Positions 1 through 9,063 are shown, counted from the first letter of the stretch. The stretch is DNA of 64,000 bases from Robertmurraya siralis (GCF_005502275.1 NZ_SWLZ01000008.1:99690-163689), one strand, 5' to 3'. The notes: generated from the letters alone by a model not told the origin. Numbers and translations: made by a program.

Positions 1-90
1 TAAGCGAATGCGGCCAAGTCCAAAAATAACTTCGCTGTTAAGTTCGATCCAAATTTTAGATTTTACTTTAAGAGATTGTTTATCACTCAT
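1..90 (-). CDS. ModE-like winged-helix regulator, N-terminus only
   Basis: The gene runs off the left edge; only the first 30 codons are visible. Reading leftward from an ATG at 88-90 gives MSDKQSLKVKSKIW, then IELNSEVIFGLGRIRL. A short charged lead, KSKIWIE, and a GxGRIRLL-like stretch are typical of the winged-helix domain of ModE/LysR-type proteins that in Bacillus occur as stand-alone proteins of about 110 residues. Family members with a MOP domain sense molybdate; whether this one does cannot be seen. The ribosome site AAGGAGG lies 7 nt before the ATG. It is divergent from the SDR gene. Confidence 0.6.
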   Translation of the reverse strand, partial: MSDKQSLKVKSKIWIELNSEVIFGLGRIRL

Positions 91-439
91 TTCCACTCCT
101 CCTTCTCTATAAATCTACCACTGACCTTCTCATGAGCAAAGATCATAAATTGTCATTCGTATGAACTTTTAGAACTAGTGAGCAAAAGAAGGATAAAAAG
201 CCATATCGGGATTAGTTTTGTTAAAGAAAGAGCATTGAGTTTATTAAAGATCAATAAGAACAGGCAAAATACGAGAATAAATGAATAAGTAAGCAAATTT
301 CAACACACCTTTTGTTTTAAGTATTTCATTTTAGTATTTACTCGTAAGGTCGCTTTTATTGAATGAAAAGATGCAGCAAATTTTTAAAATGAACAGGAAT
401 GGAGATAGTAAAAGTATCAATGTAAAAGGAGGCTCTTGC
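91..439. other. Divergent intergenic region, AT-rich
   Basis: About 350 bases between the ModE-like start and the SDR start. It must hold both divergent promoters, but I could not fix a -35/-10 pair or an operator with confidence. An open frame from a TTG at 359 runs into the SDR gene but has no ribosome site, so it is treated as leader. No repeat or RNA gene was seen. Confidence 0.5.
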
Positions 440-1225
440 GTGGAAAAACTACTTCAAGGTCAAGTCGCTTTTATGACAGGAGCAGGTTCTGGGATAGGGA
501 AAGCGGCGGCACTAAAGTTAGCTGAAAACGGAGCAAAAGTTGCTTTAGTTGACTTACATAAGGAGAACATAGAAGAAGTAAAAAGTCAGATTGAAAAATC
601 GGGCAGCGAGGCTCTCGTTCTAGAGGCAAATGTTTCTTCACCTAAGGAAGTGGAGAACAGTTATAAACAACTGATGCACCATTGGGGGAGAGTAGATTTA
701 GTTTTTGCTAATGCTGGAATAAATGGGGTAGTAACACCGATAGAGGATTTGGACCCGAAGGAATGGGAACTAACGCTTTCCAACAATTTAACGAGTACTT
801 TTTTAACGGTGAAATATGCAATCCCTCATATGAAAGCAAATGGAGGAAGCATCATTATTACGAGTTCTATTAATGGAAACCGCGTTTATAGGAATATAGG
901 TATGTCTGCCTACAGCACTTCTAAAATCGGACAAATGGGATTTGGGAAAATGGCTGCTCTCGAACTGGCAGAGTACCAAATCAGAGTCAATATGATCTGT
1001 CCAGGTGCGATAGAAACCAATATAAGTGAAAATACGTGGAAAGAAAAAGACAATTTAAAAAAGGTGGAGATTCCTATTCAATATCCGGAGGGAAATCAGC
1101 CGCTTGAGCATCGGGCTGGAAGGCCTGAACAGGTCGCCGATCTTGTCTTATTTCTTGCTTCGAGCCAATCGAGTCATATAACCGGGAGTGAAATCTATAT
1201 TGATGGTGCAGAGTCCCTTTTATAA
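440..1225 (+). CDS. SDR-family NAD(P)-dependent oxidoreductase
   Basis: A classical short-chain dehydrogenase/reductase of 261 residues. The Rossmann motif TGAGSGIG is at about residues 13-20, the NAG motif (ANAG) near 93, the catalytic serine in ITSSING near 143, and Tyr158-x3-Lys162 forms the active-site YxxxK. The C-terminal PEQVADLVLFLASSQS...GSEIYIDG segment is typical of the family. I chose the GTG at 440 because AAAGGAGG sits 7 nt upstream; the frame is open back to a TTG at 359 with no ribosome site. The substrate cannot be told from sequence. It stands alone just before the trehalose operon, and the promoter of that operon begins only 36 bases after its stop. Confidence 0.85.
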   Translation: MEKLLQGQVAFMTGAGSGIGKAAALKLAENGAKVALVDLHKENIEEVKSQIEKSGSEALVLEANVSSPKEVENSYKQLMHHWGRVDLVFANAGINGVVTPIEDLDPKEWELTLSNNLTSTFLTVKYAIPHMKANGGSIIITSSINGNRVYRNIGMSAYSTSKIGQMGFGKMAALELAEYQIRVNMICPGAIETNISENTWKEKDNLKKVEIPIQYPEGNQPLEHRAGRPEQVADLVLFLASSQSSHITGSEIYIDGAESLL

Positions 1226-1261
1226 GTAGAAAGCTCCCAATCACAAATTTTAAAAAAGTAG

Positions 1262-1291
1262 TTGACAAAACATGTATATACAAGTTACGAT
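1262..1291 (+). promoter_or_regulatory. Sigma-A promoter of the trehalose operon
   Basis: TTGACA at 1262-1267 and TACGAT at 1286-1291 with an 18-base spacer. The spacer carries the first TreR operator and the -10 abuts a cre site, so both regulators would block polymerase. The start of transcription should be near 1298. Confidence 0.7.
1270..1286 (+). promoter_or_regulatory. TreR operator 1
   Basis: The 17 bases here (ACATGTATATACAAGTT) contain the palindrome TGTATATACA, the core of the B. subtilis TreR operator TTGTATATACAA. The same 17 bases recur 39 bp downstream. The site lies between -35 and -10. Confidence 0.8.
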
Positions 1292-1304
1292 GAAAACGCA
1301 ATCA
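1291..1304 (+). promoter_or_regulatory. CcpA binding site (cre)
   Basis: TGAAAACGCAATCA matches the cre consensus TGWAANCGNTNWCA at every fixed position but one (A for T at position 10). It lies across the predicted transcription start, between the two TreR operators, as expected for catabolite repression of trehalose uptake. Confidence 0.7.
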
Positions 1305-1308
1305 TATA

Positions 1309-1325
1309 ACATGTATATACAAGTT
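1309..1325 (+). promoter_or_regulatory. TreR operator 2
   Basis: Exact 17-base repeat of operator 1, downstream of the predicted transcription start. The 39-bp separation suits co-operative binding or a short loop. Confidence 0.8.
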
Positions 1326-1358
1326 GTCCAAATAAATTTTTGAGAGTGGGGGAAATAC

Positions 1359-2786
1359 ATGAGTAAATATACTCAACCGGCACAAGAGCTACTCGAGCAT
1401 ATTGGTGGAAGCGACAATATTTCTGTTGTGACACACTGTGCGACAAGAATGCGTTTTGTATTAAAAGATCCGAAAAAAGCAAATGTTGAAAAAATCGAAG
1501 CCATTAGCCTTGTGAAAGGAACGTTTACACAGGCGGGGCAATTTCAAGTGATCATTGGGAATGAAGTATCATCCTTTTATAATGAATTTACAAAAATAGC
1601 GGGAGTAAGTGATACATCAAAGGATGAAGCAAAGGAAGCGGCTAAGCAAAATATGAACTTCCTGCAAAGAATGATTGCTCATCTTGCAGACATCTTCACA
1701 CCACTCATTCCAGCAATAGTTGTTGGGGGTCTCATTCTTGGTTTCCGAAATGTAATCGGTGACATTAAAATGTTTGAAGATGGAACGAAGTCATTAATTG
1801 AGATTTCTCAATTTTGGGCTGGAACACATGCCTTTTTATGGCTTATTGGGGAAGCAATTTTCCACTTCCTCCCTGTTGGTATTACATGGGCTGTAGCAAG
1901 GAAAATGGGAGCTACACCAATACTCGGAATTGTACTCGGAATTACGCTCGTGTCACCGCAACTTTTAAACGCTTACGGGGTAGCAGACGCAGTGGAAATT
2001 CCATTCTGGGATTTCGGATTTGCTCAAATTGACATGATCGGTTATCAGGCTCAAGTTATACCGGCAATTTTTGCAGGCTTACTTCTTTCATATCTTGAAT
2101 TGCAATTGAGGAAAATTGTTCCAAATGCAATTTCTATGATTGTTGTTCCATTCTTTGCATTAGTTCCAACTGTATTAATCGCTCATACTGTTCTTGGACC
2201 AATCGGTTGGCAAATCGGAGCTTTCATTTCTGATATTGTCTATTCTGGTTTAACTTCTGCATTTGGTTGGTTGTTTGCGGCGGTATTTGGTTTTGCCTAT
2301 GCACCGTTAGTTATTACAGGGTTGCATCACATGACAAATGCTATTGATCTTCAATTGATGAGTGAATTTCACGGCACGAATCTTTGGCCGATGATTGCCT
2401 TATCAAACATTGCCCAAGGTTCTGCGGTTTTAGCGATGATTTACATTAATCGCAAGAATGAAGAAGAAAAGCAAGTTTCGATCCCAGCGACAATCTCTTG
2501 TTATCTTGGGGTAACGGAGCCGGCAATGTTTGGGATTAACTTGAAATATGGCTTCCCATTCTTAGCAGCGATGATTGGGTCAGCAGTTGCGGCTGTGATT
2601 TCAGTAGGAAGCAATGTGATGGCAAACTCCATTGGTGTGGGCGGATTGCCAGGAATTCTTTCTATTCAACCTCAGCATATGGTAACCTTTGCGATTGCGA
2701 TGGTTGTAGCGATCGTGATTCCATTCATTTTAACTATTATCTTCGCTCGAGCTAATGTAGGCAAAATTTCTTTTAATCGCAAATAA
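1359..2786 (+). CDS. treP: PTS trehalose-specific EIIBC component
   Basis: Membrane permease that imports trehalose while phosphorylating it to trehalose 6-phosphate. The EIIB domain (about residues 1-90) carries the phospho-accepting Cys27 in VVTHCATRMRF; the EIIC domain follows from about 105 with ten or so hydrophobic segments and the GITEPA-like element read here as GVTEPAMFGINLKYGFP. At 475 residues it has the length of B. subtilis TreP and lacks an EIIA domain, so it must borrow EIIA from another PTS protein. The ATG at 1359 follows GTGGGGG. First gene of treP-treA-treR, behind a promoter with two TreR operators and a cre. Confidence 0.95.
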   Translation: MSKYTQPAQELLEHIGGSDNISVVTHCATRMRFVLKDPKKANVEKIEAISLVKGTFTQAGQFQVIIGNEVSSFYNEFTKIAGVSDTSKDEAKEAAKQNMNFLQRMIAHLADIFTPLIPAIVVGGLILGFRNVIGDIKMFEDGTKSLIEISQFWAGTHAFLWLIGEAIFHFLPVGITWAVARKMGATPILGIVLGITLVSPQLLNAYGVADAVEIPFWDFGFAQIDMIGYQAQVIPAIFAGLLLSYLELQLRKIVPNAISMIVVPFFALVPTVLIAHTVLGPIGWQIGAFISDIVYSGLTSAFGWLFAAVFGFAYAPLVITGLHHMTNAIDLQLMSEFHGTNLWPMIALSNIAQGSAVLAMIYINRKNEEEKQVSIPATISCYLGVTEPAMFGINLKYGFPFLAAMIGSAVAAVISVGSNVMANSIGVGGLPGILSIQPQHMVTFAIAMVVAIVIPFILTIIFARANVGKISFNRK

Positions 2787-2957
2787 AATAAGGGAGAGGG
2801 ACATTTACTTGTTCCTCTTTTACTATTCAGTGTAGATTAAATTTGTGGAAATTTAGCTCTTTGCTATTGGGATAACCACTAGAAAAAATTATCTTGATTT
2901 GAGACAAGTTAAATGATCTCAAAACCAAATAAAAAAGGTAAAGGGCAGGTGAGTAGA

Positions 2958-4631
2958 TTGACTCAACCTTGGTGGAAAAAAGCAGTTGTTTATCAAATTT
3001 ATCCGAAAAGTTTTTGTGATACGACCGGCAATGGTGTCGGTGATATACAGGGAATAATACAAAAGTTGGATTATCTGGCCAATCTCGGTGTCGATGTTGT
3101 GTGGATTACTCCGATTTATGATTCGCCGCAAAATGATAATGGTTACGATATTCGTGACTACTTTCATATATACGAGCCGTATGGAACGATGGGAGATTTA
3201 GAGCAGCTTTTAGCAGAGGCGCATAAACGCGATATAAAAATTATTATGGATATTGTCGTCAATCATACATCTACTGAGCATCAATGGTTTATTGAATCCC
3301 GCTCTTCCAAGGAGAATGAATATCGCGATTTTTATATTTGGAAAGATGGCAAAGATGGGGAGCCTCCGACAAATTGGGAGTCAAAGTTTGGAGGCAACGC
3401 CTGGCAATATGACGAGCAAACTGGCCAATATTATCTTCATTTGTTTGACGTCACACAGGCAGATTTGAATTGGGAAAATAATAAAGTTCGAAGTGCTGTC
3501 TATGAGATGATGAAGTATTGGCTTGATAAGGGAGTTGATGGCTTCCGTTTAGATGTGATTAACCTCATTTCAAAGGATCAGCAATTTCTTAATGATGAAC
3601 TACCTGGGGATGGGCGGAAGTTTTACACAGACGGGCCGAAAGTTCATGAGTATCTTCATGAAATGAATGCAGAGGTATTTTCAAAATATGATATGATGAC
3701 AGTGGGAGAAATGTCTTCGACCTCTATTGAAAATTGCATTAAGTATACAAATCCAGAGCGTAAAGAACTGGACATGGTCTTTAGTTTCCACCATCTGAAG
3801 GTCGATTATCCGAATGGGGAAAAGTGGACAAAAGCTGATTTTGATTTTTTAAAGCTCAAGCAAATTCTCTCTGAATGGCAAGTGGAGATGAATAAAGGGG
3901 GCGGTTGGAACGCTTTATTCTGGTGCAACCATGACCAACCGAGAATCGTTTCCCGCTTCGGCAATGACAAGGAGTATCATCGTGAATCAGCAAAAATGCT
4001 GGCGACAACCATGCATATGATGCAAGGGACTCCTTATATTTATCAAGGAGAAGAATTTGGAATGACCAATCCAAATTTTGATAAGATTGACGAGTATCGC
4101 GATATTGAATCATTAAACATGTTCCAAATTTTAAAGGCAAGCGGAAAATCAGAACAAGAGATTTATGATATTCTTAAGCAAAAGTCTCGGGATAATTCAA
4201 GAACGCCTGTTCAATGGGATGACAGTGAACATGCTGGATTTACAACTGGCACTCCGTGGATTGGGACGGCAGCCAATTACAAGGAGATCAATGCGAAAAA
4301 TGCTTTAGCGGACGATAATTCGATTTTCTATCATTATCAAAAATTAATCCAACTGAGAAAAGATTATGATATTGTGACAGATGGCAATTATCAATTGATT
4401 TTACCGGAGCATGATGCTATTTTTGCTTATATACGGGAAAATGCTGCGGAAAAATTATTGGTGGTAAATAACTTCTATGCAAATGACGTTGAGTTTACGT
4501 TACCAGCGCATGTGGACATCGAGGGCTACGCAAGTGAAATCCTTCTTTCAAACTATCCTGATTCATCACAAGATCTGAAAGGATTTACATTGCGTCCGTA
4601 TGAATCGATTATCTACTATTTAAAAAAGTAA
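2958..4631 (+). CDS. treA: Trehalose-6-phosphate hydrolase (alpha,alpha-phosphotrehalase)
   Basis: Cytoplasmic GH13 enzyme that splits trehalose 6-phosphate into glucose and glucose 6-phosphate. The start MTQPWWKKAVVYQIYPKSF is nearly that of B. subtilis TreA. GH13 catalytic residues are visible: nucleophile Asp199 in GFRLDVINL, acid/base Glu251 in VGEMSS and Asp326 in CNHDQPR. I chose TTG at 2958 because AGGTGA lies 5 nt before it, giving 557 residues, the family's usual length; an in-frame GTG at 2949 and ATG at 2913 are possible but less well placed. The 171-base gap after treP holds no obvious terminator. Confidence 0.94.
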   Translation: MTQPWWKKAVVYQIYPKSFCDTTGNGVGDIQGIIQKLDYLANLGVDVVWITPIYDSPQNDNGYDIRDYFHIYEPYGTMGDLEQLLAEAHKRDIKIIMDIVVNHTSTEHQWFIESRSSKENEYRDFYIWKDGKDGEPPTNWESKFGGNAWQYDEQTGQYYLHLFDVTQADLNWENNKVRSAVYEMMKYWLDKGVDGFRLDVINLISKDQQFLNDELPGDGRKFYTDGPKVHEYLHEMNAEVFSKYDMMTVGEMSSTSIENCIKYTNPERKELDMVFSFHHLKVDYPNGEKWTKADFDFLKLKQILSEWQVEMNKGGGWNALFWCNHDQPRIVSRFGNDKEYHRESAKMLATTMHMMQGTPYIYQGEEFGMTNPNFDKIDEYRDIESLNMFQILKASGKSEQEIYDILKQKSRDNSRTPVQWDDSEHAGFTTGTPWIGTAANYKEINAKNALADDNSIFYHYQKLIQLRKDYDIVTDGNYQLILPEHDAIFAYIRENAAEKLLVVNNFYANDVEFTLPAHVDIEGYASEILLSNYPDSSQDLKGFTLRPYESIIYYLKK

Positions 4632-4647
4632 ATTGGAGTTTTTTAAC

Positions 4648-5364
4648 ATGATAAATAAGTATTTAATGATTCATAACGATATTGTAGAGAAGATAGAGGC
4701 GGGGGAACTCGCCTTTAATTCTCTTTTGCCTTCAGAGCATGAGTTGAAGGATCATTATAATACTTCAAGGGAAACCATTCGGAAGGCGTTAAATCTGTTA
4801 TCACAAAATGGCTATATACAAAAGATTAGGGGAAAGGGCTCCATCGTGATTAAAAGTAAAAAGGTCGATTTCCCTGTTTCCGGTCTGACTAGCTTTAAGG
4901 AATTAACAACGAAAATGGGGAAAAAGCACCGGACCATCGTTCATGAACTGTCGTTAGTTAGGCCGGAGCAGCATATACAAAGCCAACTCTCCCTTTCAAG
5001 CAAGGACTTTGTTTGGCAAGTTTTTCGCGTGCGCGAGATTGATGGAGAAAATGTTATTTTAGATAAGGATTATTTAAATAAAAAATTTGTTCCCGAGCTG
5101 ACAAGGGAAGTTTGTGAAAACTCAATCTATGAATATCTTGAAAATGATTTACAGCTAAATATAAGCTTTGCCAAAAAGGAAATCATCGTTGAAGAGCCGA
5201 CGTCGGAAGATAGAAGGCTGCTAGATCTGGATGGCTTCCACAATGTTGTCATCATTAAAAATTATGTCTATTTAGACGACGCTAGTCTATTCCAATATAC
5301 AGAATCACGACATCGTCCAGATAAATTTAGATTTGTAGATTTTGCAAGACGAAATCACGTATGA
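4648..5364 (+). CDS. treR: Trehalose operon repressor, GntR/HutC family
   Basis: A 238-residue repressor: winged-helix GntR domain (about 5-70, with LPSEHEL and TSRETIRKALNLLSQNGYI) followed by a UTRA effector domain that in B. subtilis TreR binds trehalose 6-phosphate. The C-terminal SLFQYTESRHRPDKFRFVDFARR block is close to B. subtilis TreR. The ATG at 4648 follows GGAG by 9 nt; the frame opens at a TTG at 4633 inside that ribosome site. It is 16 bases after treA, so it is co-transcribed and autoregulated through the operators at 1270 and 1309. Confidence 0.93.
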   Translation: MINKYLMIHNDIVEKIEAGELAFNSLLPSEHELKDHYNTSRETIRKALNLLSQNGYIQKIRGKGSIVIKSKKVDFPVSGLTSFKELTTKMGKKHRTIVHELSLVRPEQHIQSQLSLSSKDFVWQVFRVREIDGENVILDKDYLNKKFVPELTREVCENSIYEYLENDLQLNISFAKKEIIVEEPTSEDRRLLDLDGFHNVVIIKNYVYLDDASLFQYTESRHRPDKFRFVDFARRNHV

Positions 5365-5387
5365 AAATAATAGTGCACGATTAAAAT

Positions 5388-5451
5388 GAAGATCTCTCAA
5401 AAATAAAGTGTCCTTTTGATCCTTTATTGAAGTAGAGAATCTTCTTTTTTT
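5388..5451 (+). terminator. Rho-independent terminator of the tre operon
   Basis: Long inverted repeat: GAAGATCTCTC...AATAAAG pairs with CTTTATT...GAGAATCTTC, followed at once by a run of T. It lies 23 bases after the treR stop. Confidence 0.8.
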
Positions 5452-5464
5452 ATGTCGTATTAAT

Positions 5465-5503
5465 TGTTGACTTCTTTCTTGTGAAACCTTGGTTTCAAAA
5501 AGC
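5465..5503. repeat. Degenerate copy of the GGCTCATTT fold-back repeat
   Basis: It holds GTGAAACCTTGGTTTCA (5481-5497), identical to the core palindrome of the full copy at 14655-14796, with partly matching flanks (GACTTCTTTCTT against GGCTCATTTCG). The right arm of the family is missing. It lies in the leader region of fixA. Confidence 0.45.
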
Positions 5504-5621
5504 TTTTTATAAATAAAAATCGGAATATTCGAATTTATACACTTGCAACTTAATATAGTAAAAGTAAACAGGCTTAAATGACTTTGTAACAATGGCAAAA
5601 GTGAAAAGAGGGGGGAATGGA

Positions 5622-6449
5622 ATGCTGCATATTGTAGCATGTATTAAGCAAGTACCAGATACGAAAGTTATTAAAATGAACCCAAAAACAAACACGATGG
5701 ACAGGAGAACGGCACCGGCAATTTTAAATCCGTATGACGCCCATGCAGTAGAAGAAGCTGTGCGTTTAAGGGAGCGGTATGGGGGAAAGGTATCCGTCTT
5801 AACGATGGGGCCGCCTCCTGCAGTTAAAGCGATTAAGAAATGTATTGAAATAGGTGCTGATGAAGGCTATTTGATAACGGATCGGAGATTTGCGGGAGCT
5901 GATACGTTAGCGACCAGCTATGCATTAACGAAAGCGTTAAACAAAATTTCAAAAGAGAATCCAGTAGATTTGATCATTTGCGGAAAAATGTCGATTGATG
6001 GTGATACTGGGCAGGTCGGACCAGGTATCGCGAGACGCCTTGATATTCCTCCGCTTACATCTGTCAACAAAGTGGTGGAGATAAATAAAGAAGAGAAAAA
6101 GGCGATCGTTCATCGGAAATTGGAAGATGGTTACGAGGTAGTCCAATCAACGTTACCTTGCTTATTTTCTGTTGAAAAAACCATTAATGAAGTGCCATAT
6201 GCCCCGTTTCCAAATATGCTGAAGGCAGCAAAATACAATCCATATATTTGGTCTGTTGATGATTTAGAAGACGTGGATATTAAACAATTAGGGTTGAAGG
6301 GCTCGCCAACAATCGTTTCAAAGGTATGGGCACCGCCAAAACCTGAGGGCGGTACAATGCTAGAAGGAAACCGGCAGGAGCAAGTTGAACAATTGCTTTC
6401 CATTCTGCTCAAGAAGAAAGAATTGTTTACGATAAAGGGGGAATCATAA
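5622..6449 (+). CDS. fixA: FixA, electron-transfer flavoprotein beta subunit
   Basis: 275-residue EtfB/FixA. With FixB it forms the ETF half of the FixABCX complex, which oxidises NADH and passes electrons to quinone and, uphill, to ferredoxin or flavodoxin. Family signs: ACIKQVPDT start, NPYDAHAVEEAVRL, and the GKMSIDGDTGQVGPGIARRL segment. Start ATG 5622 follows AGAGGGGGG; the frame is open to an ATG at 5592 with no ribosome site. First of four overlapping genes fixA-fixB-fixC-fixX. No nif gene is in the window, so the low-potential electrons probably serve another acceptor. Confidence 0.9.
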   Translation: MLHIVACIKQVPDTKVIKMNPKTNTMDRRTAPAILNPYDAHAVEEAVRLRERYGGKVSVLTMGPPPAVKAIKKCIEIGADEGYLITDRRFAGADTLATSYALTKALNKISKENPVDLIICGKMSIDGDTGQVGPGIARRLDIPPLTSVNKVVEINKEEKKAIVHRKLEDGYEVVQSTLPCLFSVEKTINEVPYAPFPNMLKAAKYNPYIWSVDDLEDVDIKQLGLKGSPTIVSKVWAPPKPEGGTMLEGNRQEQVEQLLSILLKKKELFTIKGES

Positions 6450-7474
6450 TGGATTTCCAAGATTACCAAGGTGTTTGGGTATTTATTGAGGAAAAGGATG
6501 GTGCCGTTGCTTCCGTATCGCTAGAATTGCTAGGGGCGGGGAGAAAGCTGGCTGATAAAAGAGGCGTTGAACTCGCGGGTGTGATTATTGGTGAACATAT
6601 TAAGCATCTTTCCAAAACAATTTTTGAATATGGGGCAGATATTGCTTACGTTTACGATGATCCCATTTTTAAAAATTACCGTACAGAGTCATATATGAAG
6701 GCTTTATTAGATTGTTCAGCAAAACATAAGCCGGAAATTATTCTTTATGGTGCTACTTCAACGGGAAAGGATTTGGCGAGCGCAGTAGCAACGGATTTGC
6801 CAACAGGTTTGACGGCAGACACAACCGAGCTGGATGTGGAGGAGGATACTGGGCTATTGCTTGCAAGTCGACCAGCTTTTGGCGGGAATATTATGGCAAC
6901 CATTTTATGTAAGAAGTATCGTCCGCAAATGGCAACTGTACGGGCAAAAGTAATGAAAGCGCTGCCTCCTGAGCCTGGAAGAGAAGGGAGGATTGTAGAG
7001 GAGAGCATTTTATTGCGTGAGGAGGATATTCGCACAAAAGTATTGGAGATTGTGAAGGAAACAACAAAGAAGGTGCGAATTGATGAAGCGGATATTATCG
7101 TTGCTGGTGGAAAGGGGTTAGGGAGCGCGGAAGGGTTTCAATTGGTGCATCAATTGGCGGAGACACTAGGTGGAGCTGTTGGAGCGAGCCGAGACGTGGT
7201 AGAAGCAGGTTGGATTGAACATGCCCATCAAATAGGGCAAACGGGGGTTACGGTAACCCCGAAAATTTATATAGCACTCGGCATTTCTGGAGCGATTCAG
7301 CACATTGTTGGAATGAAAAATTCAGGACTCATTATCGCCATCAATAATGATCCGGAAGCGCCCATTTTCGAGTCATGTCACTACGGAATTGTCGGGGATG
7401 CATTTGAGATTGTGCCGATGTTAATTGAACAGTTAAGTGAGGTAATGTCGAGAGAGGGGGTTAGTCATGTCTGA
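6449..7474 (+). CDS. fixB: FixB, electron-transfer flavoprotein alpha subunit
   Basis: 341-residue EtfA/FixB, the FAD-binding partner of FixA. The N-terminal ETF domain (about 1-190) includes GATSTGKDLASAVATDL; the C-terminal FAD-binding domain shows VAGGKGLGSAEGF, then GASRDVVEAGW, QIGQTGVTVTPKIYIALGISGAIQH and AINNDPEAPIF, the ETF-alpha signature. Its ATG overlaps the fixA stop (TAATG), which implies coupled translation and equal amounts of the two subunits. Confidence 0.92.
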   Translation: MDFQDYQGVWVFIEEKDGAVASVSLELLGAGRKLADKRGVELAGVIIGEHIKHLSKTIFEYGADIAYVYDDPIFKNYRTESYMKALLDCSAKHKPEIILYGATSTGKDLASAVATDLPTGLTADTTELDVEEDTGLLLASRPAFGGNIMATILCKKYRPQMATVRAKVMKALPPEPGREGRIVEESILLREEDIRTKVLEIVKETTKKVRIDEADIIVAGGKGLGSAEGFQLVHQLAETLGGAVGASRDVVEAGWIEHAHQIGQTGVTVTPKIYIALGISGAIQHIVGMKNSGLIIAINNDPEAPIFESCHYGIVGDAFEIVPMLIEQLSEVMSREGVSHV

Positions 7475-8762
7475 GAAATTTGATGCTATTGTCGTTGGAG
7501 CAGGGCCGGCCGGGATTTCATGTGCTCATGATTTAGCAAAGGGAGGAGCGCATGTCCTGCTTTTGGAAAGAGGGGAATACCCAGGTTCAAAAAATGTTAT
7601 GGGCGGAGTGCTTTATCGGAAAATGATGGAGGATATTATTCCTGAATTCTACAAGGAGGCTCCGCTCGAGCGCCCTATTGTGGAACAGAAATTTATGATG
7701 ATGGATAAGGAATCAGCAGTCACCTTTAGCTATAAGGGGATGGAATGGGGAAAGGAACCTTATAATAATTTCACGGTTTTACGGGCGAAGTTTGACCAAT
7801 GGTTTGCCGATAAAGCTGTACAACAAGGAGCAATCCTTATAAATGAAACAGTTGTACTCGAATGTATTGTTGAGAATGGTAAAGTCGTGGGCGTTCGCAC
7901 GGATCGCCCGAATGGGGATGTGTATGCTGATGTGGTCGTTCTTGCAGATGGGGTTAATTCCCTCCTAGCTCAGTCACTTGGTTTTCATAAAGAATACAGG
8001 CCAGATGAAGTGGCGTTGGCGACGATGGAAATATTGAAGCTTGATAAAAAGGTGATCGAGGATCGCTTTAATTTGGAAGACAATCAGGGTTGCACGATTG
8101 AATTGTTTGGGGATGCGACAAAGGGGATTCTAGGTACCGGATTTCTTTATACGAATAAAGATACTTTAAGCATCGGCGTCGGCACGCTTTTATCAGGCTT
8201 AATTAAACACAAAATTAAACCATACGAGCTTCTCGAATATGTCAAGTCTCATCCGATGATTCGCACCCTTATTCAAGGGAGCGAGCCACAGGAATACTTG
8301 GCTCACCTTATACCGGAAGGTGGCTATCACTCGATGGGGAGGATTGTCGGTGACGGGGTTATTGTCATTGGGGATGCCTCTCAATTAGTCAATGCGATTC
8401 ATCGTGAAGGATCGAATTTGGCGATGACATCAGGCAGATTGGCAGCGGAAACGATTCTTTTAGCAAAAGAAGCAGGGGATTTCACCGAAAAAACGCTTGA
8501 TCATTATCGTGTTCGATTACTGGACGGATTTGTCGGTCAGGATATGAAAAAGTATAAGGATTCAACCCATCATTTTGATCAAAATCCTCATTATTTTGAC
8601 CAATATATTCCGATGCTCAATAGAGCAGCTAGTCAAATGTTTACGGTTGATGGACAATCAAAATGGGAAAAACAAAAGAAAATCTGGAAGGATCTTGGCT
8701 CACCCAAGGAAAAAATGAAAATGGCTCGTGATATGTATCGAGCGTGGAAGGTGGTCAAGTAA
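7467..8762 (+). CDS. fixC: FixC, ETF-quinone oxidoreductase-like flavoprotein
   Basis: 431-residue FAD enzyme of the ETF:quinone oxidoreductase/geranylgeranyl reductase superfamily. The dinucleotide motif GAGPAG is at residues 11-16, with the second FAD motif GDGVIVIGDASQLVNAIHREGSNLAMTSG near 290-320. In FixABCX it accepts electrons from FixAB and reduces quinone at the membrane. It overlaps fixB by 8 bases; GAGAGGGGG precedes the ATG. Length and motifs fit FixC better than CarC/geranylgeranyl reductase, because the ETF genes and fixX flank it. Confidence 0.92.
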   Translation: MSEKFDAIVVGAGPAGISCAHDLAKGGAHVLLLERGEYPGSKNVMGGVLYRKMMEDIIPEFYKEAPLERPIVEQKFMMMDKESAVTFSYKGMEWGKEPYNNFTVLRAKFDQWFADKAVQQGAILINETVVLECIVENGKVVGVRTDRPNGDVYADVVVLADGVNSLLAQSLGFHKEYRPDEVALATMEILKLDKKVIEDRFNLEDNQGCTIELFGDATKGILGTGFLYTNKDTLSIGVGTLLSGLIKHKIKPYELLEYVKSHPMIRTLIQGSEPQEYLAHLIPEGGYHSMGRIVGDGVIVIGDASQLVNAIHREGSNLAMTSGRLAAETILLAKEAGDFTEKTLDHYRVRLLDGFVGQDMKKYKDSTHHFDQNPHYFDQYIPMLNRAASQMFTVDGQSKWEKQKKIWKDLGSPKEKMKMARDMYRAWKVVK

Positions 8763-9058
8763 TGAGTGAACAGAAGAAGTATCAAACGATTGAAGAGAAG
8801 CAATATCTTGTTCGTTTTAATGCTGATACAAAATCCCATCTTCATGTAAAGGACGAATCAATTTGCTTAACAAAATGCCCCGATAAAATTTGCACAATTT
8901 TTTGTCCAGCTGAGATTTATAAGTGGGAGGACATTCGCATGCATGTTGGCTACGAAGGCTGTCATGAATGTGGCAGCTGCCGGATAGGTTGCCCTCACCA
9001 AAATATTAAATGGGAATACCCAAAAGGCGGTCACGGGATCGTATTTCGCTTGGGATAA
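8762..9058 (+). CDS. fixX: FixX, ferredoxin-like protein
   Basis: 98-residue iron-sulfur protein and last subunit of FixABCX. Eight cysteines: Cys35, 39, 44 and 48 in the first half and Cys67, 70, 73 and 77 in CHECGSCRIGCPHQNIKWEYP, which fits a [4Fe-4S] ligand set plus extra cysteines usual in FixX. The ATG overlaps the fixC stop (TAATG); an upstream GTG at 8744 in frame has no reason to be used. A terminator follows six bases after the stop, closing the operon. Confidence 0.92.
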   Translation: MSEQKKYQTIEEKQYLVRFNADTKSHLHVKDESICLTKCPDKICTIFCPAEIYKWEDIRMHVGYEGCHECGSCRIGCPHQNIKWEYPKGGHGIVFRLG

Positions 9059-9063
9059 TGAAC

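Noticed and set aside
8744..9058. FixX starting at the GTG at 8744
   Set aside because: The ATG at 8762 overlaps the fixC stop in the TAATG pattern used in this operon and gives the normal FixX length.
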